The position numbers and the translations under genes were made by a program. From JAJDXO01 sp965213765 (GTDB lineage: Bacteria > Pseudomonadota > Alphaproteobacteria > Rhodospirillales > UBA2165): a stretch of 64,000 nucleotides of DNA. Each line of letters opens with the position of its first letter. Positions within the stretch are counted from its first letter, which is position 1. Below are positions 62,395-64,000 of this stretch, in pieces. The DNA lies in contig OZ243926.1 of the NCBI GenBank assembly GCA_965213765.1, positions 2,294,001-2,358,000 on the forward strand, written 5' to 3'. Below the pieces are notes generated by a model. That model did not search any database. It saw nothing but the letters and a program-made list of their open reading frames with translations, and had not been told where the DNA came from.

Positions 62395-62526
62395 ATGGAC
62401 ATGAGGGATCTACTGCTCGCCGACTACGACTTCATCCCGGAGACGACCCATCTGCTCCAACTCGAAAAGCCGGAGACGTGTGCAGCCCTAGCTCTCGAAT
62501 TTCTTGAGGACCGCGGGCTTGTGTGA
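62395..62526 (+). pseudogene. Alpha/beta hydrolase, C-terminal fragment
   Basis: A 43-residue reading, MDMRDLLLADYDFIPETTHL then LQLEKPETCAALALEFLEDRGLV. It looks like the end of an alpha/beta hydrolase, with the catalytic histidine in TTHLLQLEKPE. The rest of the enzyme is missing or out of frame. It is too short for firm assignment. Confidence 0.45.
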
Positions 62527-62639
62527 CGGGGCGCCGGGTGCCTCATCGAATGGCAGCACGGGAAAACCTAGACCGACCGCTCCCGCACTTGAACGGTCGA
62601 TCACTGGACAGAAGCCACCAACTGGTTCGGGTCGGGGTC

Positions 62640-62838
62640 CAGCAAGCCGATTCGGCGGAGATGAGCCTCCGGCCCCCTGATGCTTGTCCGTGAGCTCCCC
62701 TCGATACATTCGCAAGGCGGGCCTTCCTCCTCGATCCTGCCCCGATGCAGGAAGATCGTACGGCCTGATACCTCGCGGGCGAAGCCCATCTCGTAGGTCA
62801 CGACGATCATCGTGCCGCAGGGCCGTCCACTTCCGGCG
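62640..62838 (-). pseudogene. Polar amino-acid ABC transporter ATPase, C-terminal fragment
   Basis: TMIVVTYEMGFAREVSGRTIFLHRGRIEEEGPP matches (in two parts) the end of GlnQ/HisP-type ATPases. The switch histidine, normally VTHEM, is Tyr. The sequence then loses similarity. Walker A, signature and Walker B motifs are absent. It lies 2.2 kb from the N-terminal ATPase fragment, with the radical SAM gene between. Confidence 0.8.
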
Positions 62839-62840
62839 CC

Positions 62841-63557
62841 TTAAGTCGTCACGAGTTCCACGAAATTGTCGATCAACAAACGCCCCGCATCAAATGAACT
62901 GGTTCGCGGGATGAAATCATCGGCCGAAGCGCCACAGGCGGCGAACAACCCGGCGTTCCGGTCAAACCAGCTCATCGCCTGATCCTTACCGTACTCGGGA
63001 TGAGGCTGCACACCCCACACCGGGCCGTTTCGCCAGCGCCATATCTGGTTGGCGCAATTTTCGTTGGCGGCCAGGACCTCGATGTCCGGGTGGTCGACGC
63101 CGACCTCGTCTCCATGCCAGTGGAGTATTTCAAACGCCTCCGGAAGTCCCTCGAGCAATGGATCCTTAGCCGAGGATATTTGTGACAGCTCAAGCGGACC
63201 GTACCCCATCTCCCTGCTCTCCCGCCTGGTGACCAGGCTGCCGCCGAAAAGGGCCGCGGCGAGGACCTGACTGCCGAAGCACAGTCCCAACATGGGCACC
63301 TTTGCGTAAGCAAGATTAACCAGAAGGTCCTTGAGCGGGGTGATCCATTCCTCATCGTCGCAGGCGCCGTTGAAACTCGGGCTGACGTATGCACCGCAAA
63401 ATTCGTGATCCAACGGAAACCGGCCCTCATTTGTCCGATGCCGCTCGATCACCAGGCCGGAAGCTTCAAGCGCCTCATCCACATACCCGCGGGTCTGGGC
63501 CGTGGCCCAGTTGTCAAGGTACAGAAATCGGCCTCTAGCCGGTCGTCTCGGAGACAT
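62841..63557 (-). CDS. Class I glutamine amidotransferase-like protein
   Basis: A 238-residue stand-alone GATase-1 domain. The nucleophile is Cys93 in MLGLCFGSQ, and the His-Glu pair is His186 and Glu188 in QPHPEYG. An HWHGDEV segment near residue 147 is typical of the family. There is no synthetase domain. ATG 63557 overlaps the hyuB end by 23 bp; no other good start is seen. It may hydrolyse gamma-glutamyl compounds or feed ammonia to an amidoligase. Translational coupling to hyuAB suggests a role in amide metabolism. Confidence 0.88.
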   Translation of the reverse strand: MSPRRPARGRFLYLDNWATAQTRGYVDEALEASGLVIERHRTNEGRFPLDHEFCGAYVSPSFNGACDDEEWITPLKDLLVNLAYAKVPMLGLCFGSQVLAAALFGGSLVTRRESREMGYGPLELSQISSAKDPLLEGLPEAFEILHWHGDEVGVDHPDIEVLAANENCANQIWRWRNGPVWGVQPHPEYGKDQAMSWFDRNAGLFAACGASADDFIPRTSSFDAGRLLIDNFVELVTT

Positions 63558-64000
63558 CGACGTCGATCCCGTAGTCGCTTTTGGCATCTTCGGCCGTGAT
63601 GAGCCCATCCCGAACGTCGTCGACGATGGCCTGCTGGTCCCGGTCCCGGGGGTCGCCGTAACCGCCGCCTCCCGGAAGCTCCAGAATCAGCCGGTCTCCA
63701 TAGGGTACGGACTGGCGCCCCTTACTCTCAAGCTCCCGGCCGGATTCGAGCCGAACCCGGCCTTTGGCGCCATCCATACCGCCAAATCTCCCGCGGGGGG
63801 CATTCCATGTTCTGTCGAACATGGCGGCGACACTGAACGGCGTCCCGGCCTCTCCGCCGATTTCGATGGTTTGACCGAGTCCGCCGCGAAACTTGCCCGC
63901 ACCCCCCGATCGTTCCCGCAGTTCCTTGCGCCAAATTATCAGCGGAAAACAGGTCTCGACGGCTTCCACGGGAGGGGTGCGGACACCGCTGGGAAATGCC
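63535..64000 (-). CDS. hyuB: Hydantoinase/oxoprolinase subunit B, C-terminal part (runs off the right edge)
   Basis: The frame is open to the window end and covers the last ~154 residues. Family motifs are FPSGVRTPPVEAVETCFPLIIW, GGAGKFRGGLGQTIEIGGE and the C-terminal LELPGGGGYGDPRDRD. The start and the expected hyuA lie outside. It differs clearly from the complete HyuB at 1213-2964, so it is another hyuAB set. Its stop lies inside the start of the amidotransferase gene. Confidence 0.92.
   Translation of the reverse strand, partial: AFPSGVRTPPVEAVETCFPLIIWRKELRERSGGAGKFRGGLGQTIEIGGEAGTPFSVAAMFDRTWNAPRGRFGGMDGAKGRVRLESGRELESKGRQSVPYGDRLILELPGGGGYGDPRDRDQQAIVDDVRDGLITAEDAKSDYGIDVDVSETTG

Overview
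The window reads as a chromosomal segment of a free-living heterotrophic alphaproteobacterium, probably from or near the Rhodospirillales. This is judged from gene style and the mix of families (TRAP and TTT transporters, hyuAB, Rieske oxygenases, a DUF1640-like protein), not from a marker gene. There is no rRNA, tRNA, phage module or intact insertion sequence. Almost every gene belongs to uptake and catabolism of organic acids and aromatic or heteroaromatic compounds, usually as short operons of one binding protein, its membrane subunits and a few enzymes.

Layout. 1-3 kb: end of hyuA and all of hyuB. 3-3.9 kb: a small CPCC protein, a truncated TauE/SafE gene and an inverted repeat. 3.9-8.6 kb (minus): TRAP transporter dctP-dctQ-dctM behind a UbiD-family decarboxylase. 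8.8-17.7 kb (plus): Rieske oxygenase alpha and beta subunits, amidohydrolase, orphan molybdenum hydroxylase large subunit, crotonase, and a TAXI-type TRAP transporter. 17.7-22.2 kb (minus): flavin monooxygenase, GST, luciferase-like monooxygenase, alpha/beta hydrolase. 22.2-22.8 kb: decayed IS3-type transposase. 22.8-31.8 kb: tctC, fused tctAB, PrpF-type isomerase, tcuA and tcuB on the minus strand, divergent from the two-component pair tctD-tctE. This looks like a complete sense, import and oxidise module for a tricarboxylate.

32-35 kb: a second fused tctAB and a GST. 35.0-35.7 kb: a repeat element carrying eight 52-bp tandem copies of a palindrome. 35.7-47.2 kb: SDR, sulfatase, orphan TctC, PNPOx-like protein, Rid-family protein, two flavin monooxygenases, TauD-type dioxygenase and a second dctPQM. 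47.3-47.6 kb: an inverted single-unit copy of the repeat element. 47.8-56.7 kb: aldo/keto reductase, LVIVD-repeat protein, ModA-like protein without signal peptide, a truncated LVIVD copy, a third TTT transporter with separate tctA, tctB and tctC, alpha/beta hydrolase, and threonine-synthase-like enzyme.

57-63 kb has a different texture: more GC-rich and full of debris. It holds an Alpha-E/ATP-grasp pair, a DUF1640-like protein, three fragments of a polar amino-acid ABC transporter, a radical SAM gene lying between those fragments, and a hydrolase tail. 62.8-64 kb: a glutamine amidotransferase and the end of another hyuB that runs off the window.

No single unmistakably new system is visible. 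The strongest leads are the 52-bp palindromic array and its inverted partner 12 kb away, the recurrent hairpin after binding-protein genes, the fused TctAB transporters, the orphan molybdenum hydroxylase in an unassigned degradation cluster, and the radical SAM protein with extra cysteines.
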